Positions 8,401-15,427 of a stretch of 28,294 bases of DNA are shown piece by piece (position 1 is the stretch's first letter; every line of letters starts with the position of its first letter). The notes under the pieces are model-generated. The model ran no database searches. It was not told the DNA's origin and worked only from the letters and a program-made list of their open reading frames with translations. This DNA comes from an uncultured candidate division Zixibacteria bacterium (GTDB lineage: Bacteria; Zixibacteria; MSB-5A5; GN15; PGXB01): positions 1-28,294 of the forward strand of contig CALAMC010000039.1 in the NCBI GenBank assembly GCA_937925655.1. Reading direction: 5' to 3'. The translations under genes were made by a program, and so were the position numbers.

Positions 8401-9366
8401 GCGGGAAGCATCACCGTCCTGCGTTCCAGCATCTTCTTACCGGCCCTTATGGAAGAAGCCGCGGCGGCGGCCCAGGCCGGCGATGAATCGATGCCGCTTC
8501 TGGTCAGGGCGACGTTGGCCCCGGATACCCTGGCCGACTCATCGGCCGTCGGTCCAACCACGGAAAAGGCGCCGTCATACGTCGCACAAACCGACTGGTA
8601 CAATAATCTTCGCGGCCAGTTCAAAGTCACGATTCCCCGAAATACCTGGTTGCGCAGTCCCGACATGAATATCGAAATCGGCGAAGGCGATCTCGACCTG
8701 GTCAAAAACGGTCCCGAGTTCGAGCTATTCGGCTCGCTCAAAATCATGCGCGGCCAGTACAACCTGTACGGCCGGCGCTTCATGATCGTACAAGGGGATT
8801 TGCTTTTCCAGGGCGGAACGGAATATAATCCGGAAGTCTCCATGCGGGCGCAGTATGTCTTCCGCAACGCCGAACGCGAGAAACAGGTTCTCACGCTTGA
8901 CATTTCCGGCAAAGCCTTCACTCCCACCTTACGGTTTGCACTCGACGACGTGCCCATCGAAGAAAAGGACGCCATCGCCTATGTTATTTACGGCCGCAGC
9001 ATGGATGAATTGACTTCCGGCCAGCAATCCGCGGCCAGCGTGGCCGAAGCCGATCTGGCCCGAGGGGCGGCCGCCAATATATTGTCCAACCAGCTCTCGC
9101 GAACGCTCGGCAGCACGCTCGGCCTCGATGTTATCGACATCAGTTCGCAGGGAACGCTGGCCTCAACCACGATGACGGTCGGCAAATACGTGTCCAATAA
9201 CCTGTTCATGAGCTACCAGCGCGCCATGGGCCAGACTCAAGGCGAAGAGGCAATCCCGGAAATCGTCACGCTGGAATACGAATTGCACAAGTATCTCTTT
9301 TTGCAGCTTCTTCACGGCGACGACAAGACCAGCGGCCTGGATTTTATCTTCAAATATCAGCGTTGA
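5452..9366 (+). CDS. tamB: TamB-like translocation and assembly module protein (AsmA-like / DUF490)
   Basis: TamB is an inner-membrane-anchored periplasm-spanning protein. Family members form a long hydrophobic beta-taco groove that works with TamA or BamA in outer-membrane protein assembly and, in several species, in phospholipid transport between membranes. Seen here: an N-terminal membrane anchor at about residues 11-29 behind a basic MKRWLKR, over 1,200 residues of repetitive beta-strand sequence of AsmA/TamB type, and the C-terminal DUF490 domain with FALDDVPIEEKDAIAYVIYG, VGKYVSNNLFMSYQR and a terminal IFKYQR. The length of 1,304 residues matches E. coli TamB (1,259). The start is uncertain: ATG 5452 has AAAGGA only 1 nt away, while ATG 5464 follows AGGA by 4 nt, and either keeps the anchor. 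It probably shares a transcript with tamA. Confidence 0.93.
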   Translation: MQDKMKRWLKRIAVTIGIFILLIGLILGLTQTSFFRNWLKNQLVERSNDYLNGQLSIADIEGNLFTHIRAKDILVTTRDDTVLYIPSLKIDLTPSRLFHRELKIDSVTVDSPYVKLVQADDSSWNFATLILSDTLAPQETAPDTDTSNFRIVLDNFILREGAVRLVALDTTLPETIGEIGVRFAGQYSDTAQQLNFKGLSFNLRKPIFRLEQLSFDASRRGNKIALGNLVIRTDQNQFGGQGTYIASDSALSSGQLASEPINFAELRAFVPELSISGNPLFEIEAQLKRDSLAAKLSIIESPQRIDIGLDVANVSQALNVATHAQVRYYLNINLTDFSLTHWLGDTAMDVRTSGTVTLAGTGFTPDEADIVIGLDMTNSHILDMPIDRITGTVRYTTGDLDGRFETNGNFGKIYSDFKIADILELPAFDVGLKTSHLNLAFLLDMDSLESDINLVAKVQGSGFDISQLAATGRVDAASSLLFGIQADTLFAEGHFTGDAYRLNTLHVALAPGEVSLTGQGKFDGEQNLAYNILLTTLIPLKQFLADVDTLSGTGVISGVVCGTLDSLQISGDMELHQFQYNEVKVESALSQYTAFLQGGDISGHAGLSAYILGSGDFIMDSAVASAEFSTTEADITIDGFYRPGIQAHMAGLLAFDSSTITSTVKDISLLFNRQHWRGGGPETRLVISGDDYHIENFNLRATPDSSGAVPSISINGLVSLTGFENMTFTISHLDLEQMLVAFDLPDEIAGLLNAELQLGGTAASPTVSGRLTIDNGRVNQFPYRTLRGEIGYEAERLEWTTALLPQYGDSLAITGYAPINLSLTNGGDVIYYDRPFELNVSTFGLPLSIILASGQALENVSGYITADINISNTIDTPVVKGRVGLRDGSLSMPEYGIDYTKITAGLSVHDAVLTLDTLQAVRDRGILTGKGSLQFENNLISGVIKTSELEFLANSFYALKHKDFQVSISGNARLTGNSDEPRFAGSITVLRSSIFLPALMEEAAAAAQAGDESMPLLVRATLAPDTLADSSAVGPTTEKAPSYVAQTDWYNNLRGQFKVTIPRNTWLRSPDMNIEIGEGDLDLVKNGPEFELFGSLKIMRGQYNLYGRRFMIVQGDLLFQGGTEYNPEVSMRAQYVFRNAEREKQVLTLDISGKAFTPTLRFALDDVPIEEKDAIAYVIYGRSMDELTSGQQSAASVAEADLARGAAANILSNQLSRTLGSTLGLDVIDISSQGTLASTTMTVGKYVSNNLFMSYQRAMGQTQGEEAIPEIVTLEYELHKYLFLQLLHGDDKTSGLDFIFKYQR

Positions 9367-9373
9367 TTTACGG

Positions 9374-9387
9374 CAGGATCGGTCCTG
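9374..9387 (+). terminator. short hairpin after tamB
   Basis: CAGGA (9374-9378) pairs with TCCTG (9383-9387) around TCGG. It is only a 5-bp stem and is followed by a mixed, moderately T-rich tail, so it is a weak terminator candidate. Confidence 0.3.
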
Positions 9388-9500
9388 ATTTCAACTGGTT
9401 TCGTCTTGTATGAATAAGTTAAAATGGCATTGGAAAAATCCTGTCTTTTGTATTATTTTATATGTTCAATTCGAACCTTTAGATAAAGGACGGTGGCGAT

Positions 9501-9983
9501 ATGGAGACTGAATTATCAGGGAAAGAGTGTTGCCCGAAATTCGACCCCGGGCCATGGGACAATAAAACTTTCAAGTGGCAGGACCGAAAATTTATCAAGG
9601 CCAGAGTCTTTACCTTGTTTTATATGCCAATGAACTTCGGAACGGTCATTACGAGAATGCTGGGTCTGGTGGAAAAAGCCGGGGCGAGTGTCCCCGACTG
9701 GATGTGCCTGTCCGATCACACTTCAAAATGGAACATGGATTTGTATGTGGCCGTGGATAAAGAAATCCCCGGGGCCGAGAACACAACGTTGAGCGGCGAA
9801 TATATAAGCAAAGTCTATGAAGGAGATTTCAAAGAGACCGGAAACTGGTGCAAAGACTTTGAATCTTTCGTTAAAACCAAAGGGCTTAATATCGGGAAAT
9901 GGTACATGTGGTACACCACCTGTCCCAAGTGTGCCAAAAAATACGGCAAAAATTACGTGGCGATAGTCGGAAAAATCAATTAG
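9501..9983 (+). CDS. conserved cysteine-containing protein, possible GyrI-like fold
   Basis: A 160-residue soluble protein with no signal peptide. Its marks are an N-terminal CCPKFDPGPWD (Cys10, Cys11), a central VAVDKEIPGAENTTLSGEYISKVYEGDF and a C-terminal YTTCPKCAKKYGKNYVAIV (C141-x2-C144). Proteins of this pattern occur in bacteria and methanogens and often carry the uninformative label hydrolase; I know of no proven activity. The S-K-V-Y-E-G-x-F stretch resembles the GyrI/effector-binding fold, in which a similar v-x-h-x-Gpy loop binds small molecules. That is inference. AAAGGA at 9485-9490 lies 10 nt before ATG. It sits 12 bases before a DUF3788 gene and is probably co-transcribed with it. 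The four cysteines in two pairs could bind a metal. Confidence 0.7.
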   Translation: METELSGKECCPKFDPGPWDNKTFKWQDRKFIKARVFTLFYMPMNFGTVITRMLGLVEKAGASVPDWMCLSDHTSKWNMDLYVAVDKEIPGAENTTLSGEYISKVYEGDFKETGNWCKDFESFVKTKGLNIGKWYMWYTTCPKCAKKYGKNYVAIVGKIN

Positions 9984-9995
9984 CGGGAAACGGGA

Positions 9996-10439
9996 ATGGA
10001 TGAAATAAACGCCAGAATGGTCAACTCGGACGCCCCGCCCGATATATCCGAAGTCAAGGCCTGGCTCGGAAAAAGGGCCGGTGCTTTTTGGGATCGCCTC
10101 ACGAAGATGATAGAACACAAATATCCGGGGGTATTTGCGCCGGAGTGGTTGTACGGCGGGAAAAAGCACGGCTGGTCGCTAAGATACAAGAAAAGCAAAT
10201 CTTTTTGCACTTTGATTCCCGAAAAGGGCTGTCTGAAAATCCTGATTGTCTTCGGCGCCAAAGAAAGAGCCGGAGTAGAAACCATAAAAAACACACTGTC
10301 TGCTTCTATCCGGAAACTATATGACAAGGCGACGACTTATCATGACGGCAAATGGGTGGTTTTAACCGTTGATACCGATAAAATCCTTGACGATATTGAA
10401 GTGCTCCTGACGGTGAAACGTAAGCCAAAAGGCCAATGA
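9996..10439 (+). CDS. DUF3788 family protein
   Basis: This 147-residue cytoplasmic protein has the recognisable DUF3788 core: an N-terminal helix, then EWLYGGKKHGWSLRYKKSKSFCTLIPEKGCLKILIVFGAKE, and a closing DGKWVVLTVDTDKILDDIEVLLTVKRKP. No function is established for the family. Members are small single-domain proteins, often next to GyrI-like or stress-response genes, which suggests small-molecule sensing, but that is inference. It starts at ATG 9996, 12 bases after the preceding gene, with a purine-rich GCGGGAAACGGGA upstream, consistent with a two-gene operon. The stop codon overlaps the left arm of a long inverted repeat (10436-10515). Confidence 0.85.
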   Translation: MDEINARMVNSDAPPDISEVKAWLGKRAGAFWDRLTKMIEHKYPGVFAPEWLYGGKKHGWSLRYKKSKSFCTLIPEKGCLKILIVFGAKERAGVETIKNTLSASIRKLYDKATTYHDGKWVVLTVDTDKILDDIEVLLTVKRKPKGQ

Positions 10440-10515
10440 TGCAATCAGGACTCCGGGGACTTTTTCGCTGAAGGGTGGTCGGCATCAAAGCCGCATGCTT
10501 CAAGGATTGCATCAT
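10436..10515. repeat. 11-bp inverted repeat with internal structure in a convergent intergenic region
   Basis: ATGATGCAATC (10436-10446) and GATTGCATCAT (10505-10515) are perfect inverse complements separated by 58 bases. TGAAG (10469-10473) and CTTCA (10498-10502) can pair inside. The left arm covers the stop codon of the DUF3788 gene. It lies between convergent genes and could be a large terminator or processing hairpin, or a small non-autonomous repeat. No U tract is present. Confidence 0.4.
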
Positions 10516-10588
10516 CAGGGAATAAATTTCTGGATGGCCGTTGGTTATATCGAGGCGATCGCCGGTCAGGGCGGCGGTTGCTCGGTCT

Positions 10589-11587
10589 TTACGAATATGC
10601 TATATCCGGGCGCGCCGGGCCCATAAGCTGGACGAATTCTTTCAGGAGTGACTTATCGAACCCATCATCCTGCGCATACATGGTCTTAAGCGTGGAAAAT
10701 GTGCCTTCCGCCGGACGATAGACGCGATTTGTCGTCATAGCATCGAAAACATCGGCGATGGCCACGATTTTTCCATAAATGTGAATATCGTCTTTATCGA
10801 GCCCTTCGGGGTACCCGGAGCCGTTTTGACGCTCATGATGCTGCAGGATCGGGATATATGATGCCTGCGAAATCAGATTCGTTTCGTTCATGAGTTCAAC
10901 TCCCCATTGGGGGTGTTTGCGCATGGTTTGCCATTCAGACATATCCAGAGGCCCGGGTTTATAAAGAATCGATTCGGGAATTCTGGCTTTGCCGACATCA
11001 TGCAACAAAGCGCCCGTGGACAGCTCAATCAGTTCCGCAGTATGGGTAATACCGGCGGCATGGGCCAGCGCCAGTGAAAAAGTGCAGACGTTCACCGAAT
11101 GCGTGAAGACGCTGTAATCGAACGACATGACTTTTAACATACTTAGAAAAGCATTATGCTCTTCCAGCACATACATCACCGTCGATTCCACGAAGGCCTG
11201 GCTATCCTTGATATTTTGCCCCTTGGTCGGATCGGCGAACACGTCTTTTACCAGCTCTTTGGCGCTGTCGTAGACGATACTGGATTTGGTGAAGTCATCT
11301 ACGGACTGGTCGGCCAGTATCCGGTCAATGTTGGTTCTTAAATATCGCTGATATTCCTGGCGTTGGGTAATGGAGATATACAGGCGATTGAGGTTTCTTT
11401 TTATGAGGTCCCGGCAGGATTCGGAAGTCAGGGGCAAATGCGCGGACCGATAGAGAATCATGTTTCGACCGTCAAATATGTACAAGTCGAAATCAAGAAT
11501 GCTATCGGCAGTCAACGAATGAGTGTATATGGGAATGTACCCCAAAAGTTTTTGCCGATTCTGGACTGATTCGACAATTGATCCCAC
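10589..11587 (-). CDS. HD-GYP domain protein, probable cyclic-di-GMP phosphodiesterase
   Basis: HD-GYP proteins hydrolyse cyclic di-GMP and so lower this signal for biofilm and motility control. The catalytic set is complete: H163 (FTHSVNV), H196-D197 (LLHDVGK), H225, H250-H251-E252 with the GYP signature in HHERQNGSGYP (250-260), and D279/D282 in IADVFDAMTTNRVYR. Residues 1-110 form an N-terminal region of the kind commonly found before HD-GYP domains (DLYIFDGRNMILYRSAHLPLT, then LYISITQRQEYQRYL), probably a small regulatory domain; no receiver or membrane segment is present. The start is GTG at 11587, without a clear ribosome-binding site, so the exact N-terminus is uncertain. At 332 residues it is full length. 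It is transcribed alone, on the same strand as the MFS gene. Confidence 0.94.
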   Translation of the reverse strand: MGSIVESVQNRQKLLGYIPIYTHSLTADSILDFDLYIFDGRNMILYRSAHLPLTSESCRDLIKRNLNRLYISITQRQEYQRYLRTNIDRILADQSVDDFTKSSIVYDSAKELVKDVFADPTKGQNIKDSQAFVESTVMYVLEEHNAFLSMLKVMSFDYSVFTHSVNVCTFSLALAHAAGITHTAELIELSTGALLHDVGKARIPESILYKPGPLDMSEWQTMRKHPQWGVELMNETNLISQASYIPILQHHERQNGSGYPEGLDKDDIHIYGKIVAIADVFDAMTTNRVYRPAEGTFSTLKTMYAQDDGFDKSLLKEFVQLMGPARPDIAYS

Positions 11588-11769
11588 ATTAATTGTTATC
11601 GACCGGATAGACCAGGAGCTTTATATTGGAATCACTCGGTCGGCAGAGTCGAAATCGGACTAAATACCTCTCGTATACGGCTTTAGTCGCAAACGCGCCG
11701 GCCATGAGCACGGGTGCCCGCCAAGATCTTTAATCGTATGGGGCGCAATAACCGGCGGGAGCAAATCAG

Positions 11770-13107
11770 TTAATGTCGCCCGTTGATGGTATTGGCGGCC
11801 TGAAGTCCCGCCGCCACTTCGGGCAGTATCCCCTTTTTGACAAAGATTGGATTCATGAAACTTCTTAACACCGGTAATTGGCGCCAAAAGACGAGGCCGC
11901 CGATGATACAGCACAGCCCGCCGAGCATAACCGTAGTGGGCGTGCCGATCCGGCTCCCCAGACTGCCCGCTATCAGGCTCCCCAGCGGCGCCATGCCGAA
12001 AAAGGCCATGGCATAAAAGCTCATCACCCGGCCGCGTTTATCGTCATCGACTATGGTCTGGATAACCGTATTGCTGGCGGCCATCTGCATCATCATCCCC
12101 ATCCCGACAAAAAACAACAGAATCATCGACAGCCACACATATGGAGAAAACGAAAATAAAACCAGCCCGGCTCCGAAGACCATGGCGGCGGCGGTTATGC
12201 CTTTGTCCAGTCCGACCACGGTTTTTCGCGAGGCCAGATACAACGCCCCGGCCAGCGCGCCGACGCCTACCGAACCCATCAAAAAGCCCAGCGTATGCGG
12301 CCCGCCGTGAAGAATATCGCGGGCGAAGACCGGCATAAGGACGGCATACGGCATCCCCATGATGCTCACCAGCGCCAAAAGCAGTAGAATGGCCCGAATC
12401 GGGGCAAAGCCGAAAGCATAGCGGACGCCTTCTTTCAAATCGGCAAACATGTTGGCCCGGCTTTTTCTGACCTTTTCGAGCTTCAATTTCATTGCCAGCA
12501 GGGCCATTATGACCGCAAAGAAACTGGCCGCATTCAAAAGAAAACAGATCCCCTCGCCGAACGCCCCGATCATCACCCCGGCGATGGGCGGGCCGATCAG
12601 CCGCGCCCCGTTGACCATGGTCGAATTCAGGGCGATGGCATTACTCAAATCATCGCGGTGTTCGATCATTTCGACCACCAGCGATTGCCGGGAGGGCATG
12701 TCGAAAGCGTTGATTATGCCCAGAATTACTCCCAGTACGATAATATGCCACACCTGAATCAAATCGGTCAGGACAAGGATCGCCAGTATGAGGGCCTGCA
12801 TGGCCGCCAGAATCTGGGAAACAAGCAATATTTTGTAACGATTTTTCTGGTCGATAATCACACCCGCAAACGGGGCAACCAGAAAAGTCGGCATCTGGGT
12901 GCAAAAGCCGACTATGCCCAGCAAAAACACCGAGTCGGTCAGGCGATACACCAGCCAGCTTTGGGCGATGCGCTGAATCCAGGTGCCGATAAGCGATATC
13001 CCCTGGCCCCCGAAAAACAGGCGGTAGTTTCGGGAATCGAGGGCACGAAGAATGAACCTGATGCCTGATTTATTTTTGGAATCGAAATTGTGGTTTGTAT
13101 CGCTCAT
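11770..13107 (-). CDS. MFS transporter of the EntS/MFS_3 type
   Basis: This inner-membrane secondary transporter of 445 residues has about 11-12 hydrophobic helices. The N-terminal RNYRLFFGGQGISLIGTWIQRIAQSWLVYRLTDS, the following PFAGVIIDQKNRYK loop and the NAFDMPSRQSLVVEMI / LNSTMVNGARLIGPPIAG motifs are typical of the MFS_3 group that includes the enterobactin exporter EntS. Members export siderophores, macrolides or other small molecules by proton antiport; the substrate here cannot be told. ATG 13107 was chosen over the TTG at 13167 because the extra 20 residues are not family-like, though neither has a strong ribosome-binding site. It has no partner genes for siderophore synthesis in the window. 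Confidence 0.93.
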   Translation of the reverse strand: MSDTNHNFDSKNKSGIRFILRALDSRNYRLFFGGQGISLIGTWIQRIAQSWLVYRLTDSVFLLGIVGFCTQMPTFLVAPFAGVIIDQKNRYKILLVSQILAAMQALILAILVLTDLIQVWHIIVLGVILGIINAFDMPSRQSLVVEMIEHRDDLSNAIALNSTMVNGARLIGPPIAGVMIGAFGEGICFLLNAASFFAVIMALLAMKLKLEKVRKSRANMFADLKEGVRYAFGFAPIRAILLLLALVSIMGMPYAVLMPVFARDILHGGPHTLGFLMGSVGVGALAGALYLASRKTVVGLDKGITAAAMVFGAGLVLFSFSPYVWLSMILLFFVGMGMMMQMAASNTVIQTIVDDDKRGRVMSFYAMAFFGMAPLGSLIAGSLGSRIGTPTTVMLGGLCCIIGGLVFWRQLPVLRSFMNPIFVKKGILPEVAAGLQAANTINGRH

Positions 13108-13283
13108 AGTCAGTAATACAGCCCGGGCACAGGGGTCAGTCAATCTATGGCCGAAGTCCGTCGCCAATCAATTTAGTAAAAAACGCCGATAAATGCCATG
13201 CCATAAATAGTGTGAGTAAATTCATATATTTTGCGTACTGGGGAAAAGTAAAATGACCGAGTTCCGATTTGCCGTATATTAAA

Positions 13284-13307
13284 AAGGCCGCCCAAAACGG
13301 CGGCCTT
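13284..13307 (-). terminator. Rho-independent terminator of the 13361-15175 gene
   Basis: AAGGCCGCC (13284-13292) and GGCGGCCTT (13299-13307) form a perfect 9-bp stem around CAAAAC. On the minus strand the flank ends in TTTTT-like sequence from the A run at 13281-13285. It lies about 54 bases after the stop codon. Confidence 0.75.
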
Positions 13308-13360
13308 ATTATCCGGGGCTTATTGTCGGCAGACAATACCGACTCAATCCTTATTATGTT

Positions 13361-15175
13361 CTATGGGCAAACCGGAGCCGGCCCGGGGGGACTATTGTAC
13401 TTGTATGCTATCAGGTATAAGATATCCAGCAGGTTAATTTCCGAATCTCCGTTCGGGCTCATCAGTTCCGGACAATCTTCATTGGCCACTCCCTGAAACT
13501 CGCCATACAGATAATCAATAAGGAAAAGGATATCGAGCAGATTGACGGTTCCGTCGGCAGTGGCATCGCCCGCATTTTCAATATTGCAGCAGCTATAATC
13601 GTCCAGCGGCGGCCATTGGAACAGGTCGTGTTCAACAATCCACTGCCTGGCCTTGATAATGTTCGATTGCAGGTCGGACAGGCCATTGTATGTGGTTGAG
13701 AAGATTTTAACAAAAACGAGGGTATCGAGTAAGCCGAGATTGAATTGGCCGAAGACGGAAACCATATTCAAGTCCTGATACAGCGAATCCTCCATACCGG
13801 GGTTTTGAGATGCCCAGGATTCATAGCCGACGAAATTCGCCATTTTTTCGTATAAATCCTGCGATACCCATTGGCCGGTGGGAACTACCCAATCGGCGTG
13901 GGTGCCGGTCCAGGCGCCAAGGGCAGTCGGAAAGCTGTCAATATAATTAAATGGACCGGCATGGCCGTGCGGAACCCTGTATCCGCCGTAATAGGCTATG
14001 CCCCCCAGACGCTGATCGGCCAGGACGCAGTCATTATTGACAATCGCGTCAGGGCCGTATTCGGCGCCGAAACAATACATCAACTGCAGAGCCTCGTCGT
14101 AACCCGAGCCGTTTTCAAGACCGGAATCGGATGGAATATCCCAATCCATAAGTTCGCCGATAAACAGATCCTGTATCGTAGCGTCGGCAAAGTCTTCATT
14201 CTGATAAATGAATAGTTTTTGGACGAAGAAACCGCAGCTGTCAGGATGTTGTGGCGCGTACATTTCGCTTTTCAGAACAATCAATGAGTCATGGGTCAAA
14301 AATCTTCCCGTTCTGCCGATCATGAGGCCGGGACTGCCGGAAGAATCAACCGTTATCCCGTCCAGCGGGCGGAAACCGTCGTTTTTCAGCCAGGTTGCAT
14401 TAAACATGTAGCTATTTAAAACGGTATCATTGGTCGCAGTGACCCTCAAAATAAAAGGCGAAGCTTCATATAAGTACACGCTCGAAATATCATCCCAGCC
14501 CCAGTCATTGTCGGTCGTATCGCAGTCATCATAAAAGTTCATGTTGAAACCGGTGTGAGAACCTTCTCTATCGGCACCCAGCTGACCGGCATTATTCATG
14601 ATAAGCGGCATGCAGGCGGTATGAATGACCGCATATTCGGGGAACTGAACCGTGTCGGCCACTATCAAAAAAATCAAAAATGTATCTGGTGACGAGGGCG
14701 CGTCGTATACAAATTCGATCCCGCCGCTCAAGCCGATACCGTCGGTTGAAATACCGGTCCCGAGGGTAAGAGTAATGTCAACATAGTTCGGATCCTCATA
14801 CGGGATGGTGGACAGCGGAGGAGCATAACTTATCCACCCGGTTGGCCCGCCCGATTGGTAAAGGATATTGACGGCCGAAAAATGCAAATCGGTGTTGCCC
14901 AGATTGGTTAGCCGGACCATTGTATCAAGCGGCGTGTTCGGCTTGGTCCAAGTCGGTTCGCCTATTCTTATCGGCCACATCATCAGGACCGGGTCCGGGG
15001 CAAAATTGACTCCCGCGACGCGGAGTTCCTTCACAGGGTTGGCCGGCCAATGCTCGGCCTTTGTAAATCCAAATGAAGTTGTTTCCATAGACAAAAATAC
15101 GATGGAGGCAAAAATTAAGATCACCAGGGCCTTGGACCTGGGGGGATTTTTTAAAAACCATGATCTATACATCAT
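13361..15175 (-). CDS. secreted protein with C-terminal dockerin-like module, body of unknown function
   Basis: A 604-residue exported protein with a long N-terminal signal region (basic start, hydrophobic ALVILIFASIVFLSM) and a body rich in beta-strand and aromatic residues that I do not recognise. The first part (residues about 45-180) has an immunoglobulin- or cohesin-like look (MVRLTNLGNTDLHFSAVNILYQS). The C-terminal 69 residues (536-604) are two dockerin-like F-hands, GDATADGTVNLLDILFLI and NGDSEINLLDILYLI, each with the D-x-x/N-x-D...D12 calcium-binding spacing. They are separated by a Cys-containing spacer (EDCPELM) and followed by the tail PPGPAPVCP. GAGGG lies just upstream of the start; ATG 15172 is an equally good start. 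It has its own promoter (15352-15380) and terminator (13284-13307), and is one of three adjacent dockerin-tailed genes. Confidence 0.85.
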   Translation of the reverse strand: MMYRSWFLKNPPRSKALVILIFASIVFLSMETTSFGFTKAEHWPANPVKELRVAGVNFAPDPVLMMWPIRIGEPTWTKPNTPLDTMVRLTNLGNTDLHFSAVNILYQSGGPTGWISYAPPLSTIPYEDPNYVDITLTLGTGISTDGIGLSGGIEFVYDAPSSPDTFLIFLIVADTVQFPEYAVIHTACMPLIMNNAGQLGADREGSHTGFNMNFYDDCDTTDNDWGWDDISSVYLYEASPFILRVTATNDTVLNSYMFNATWLKNDGFRPLDGITVDSSGSPGLMIGRTGRFLTHDSLIVLKSEMYAPQHPDSCGFFVQKLFIYQNEDFADATIQDLFIGELMDWDIPSDSGLENGSGYDEALQLMYCFGAEYGPDAIVNNDCVLADQRLGGIAYYGGYRVPHGHAGPFNYIDSFPTALGAWTGTHADWVVPTGQWVSQDLYEKMANFVGYESWASQNPGMEDSLYQDLNMVSVFGQFNLGLLDTLVFVKIFSTTYNGLSDLQSNIIKARQWIVEHDLFQWPPLDDYSCCNIENAGDATADGTVNLLDILFLIDYLYGEFQGVANEDCPELMSPNGDSEINLLDILYLIAYKYNSPPGPAPVCP

Positions 15176-15307
15176 ATAACCCTCAACATTTTAAAAATGA
15201 ACGCCTTCTCCCGTGATCGATGAATTCAGGTATCATCATTCCGCCGACTTGAAAACCACGAAGGCCAAGCATGGCCATCAGATTAAAAGACAAAGATACA
15301 CAAAATC

Positions 15308-15334
15308 AGCAGAAAGAGGAAACCCTTTACTGCT
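15308..15334 (-). promoter_or_regulatory. hairpin in the long 5' leader of the 13361-15175 gene
   Basis: AGCAGAAAG (15308-15316) pairs with CTTT-A-CTGCT (15325-15334), a 9-bp stem with one bulge and an 8-nt loop, just downstream of the predicted transcription start on the minus strand. It could stabilise the transcript 5' end; no riboswitch class is recognised. Confidence 0.3.
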
Positions 15335-15351
15335 TGCTCAACCGCAACTAT

Positions 15352-15380
15352 AATATACGTGCCATCTTCAATGCTGTCAA
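15352..15380 (-). promoter_or_regulatory. sigma70-type promoter of the 13361-15175 gene
   Basis: On the minus strand a perfect -35 TTGACA (15380-15375) is 17 bp from -10 TATATT (15357-15352). The predicted start near 15345 gives an unusually long leader of about 170 nt before the start codon at 15175. Confidence 0.6.
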
Positions 15381-15427
15381 CGAAAAAGAAGCAGGAAAAC
15401 CATAAGCGGTACTACGCTATCCATACC

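Noticed and set aside
9430..9456. TTGGAA and TATTAT as a promoter for the gene at 9501
   Set aside because: The spacing is only 15 bp and alternative -10 boxes are no better, so I could not support a call.
10533..10625. Short plus-strand frame starting ATG GCC GTT (MAVGYIEAIAGQGGGCSVF) between the DUF3788 and HD-GYP genes
   Set aside because: No ribosome-binding site, about 30 codons, and it runs into the 3' end of the convergent HD-GYP gene.
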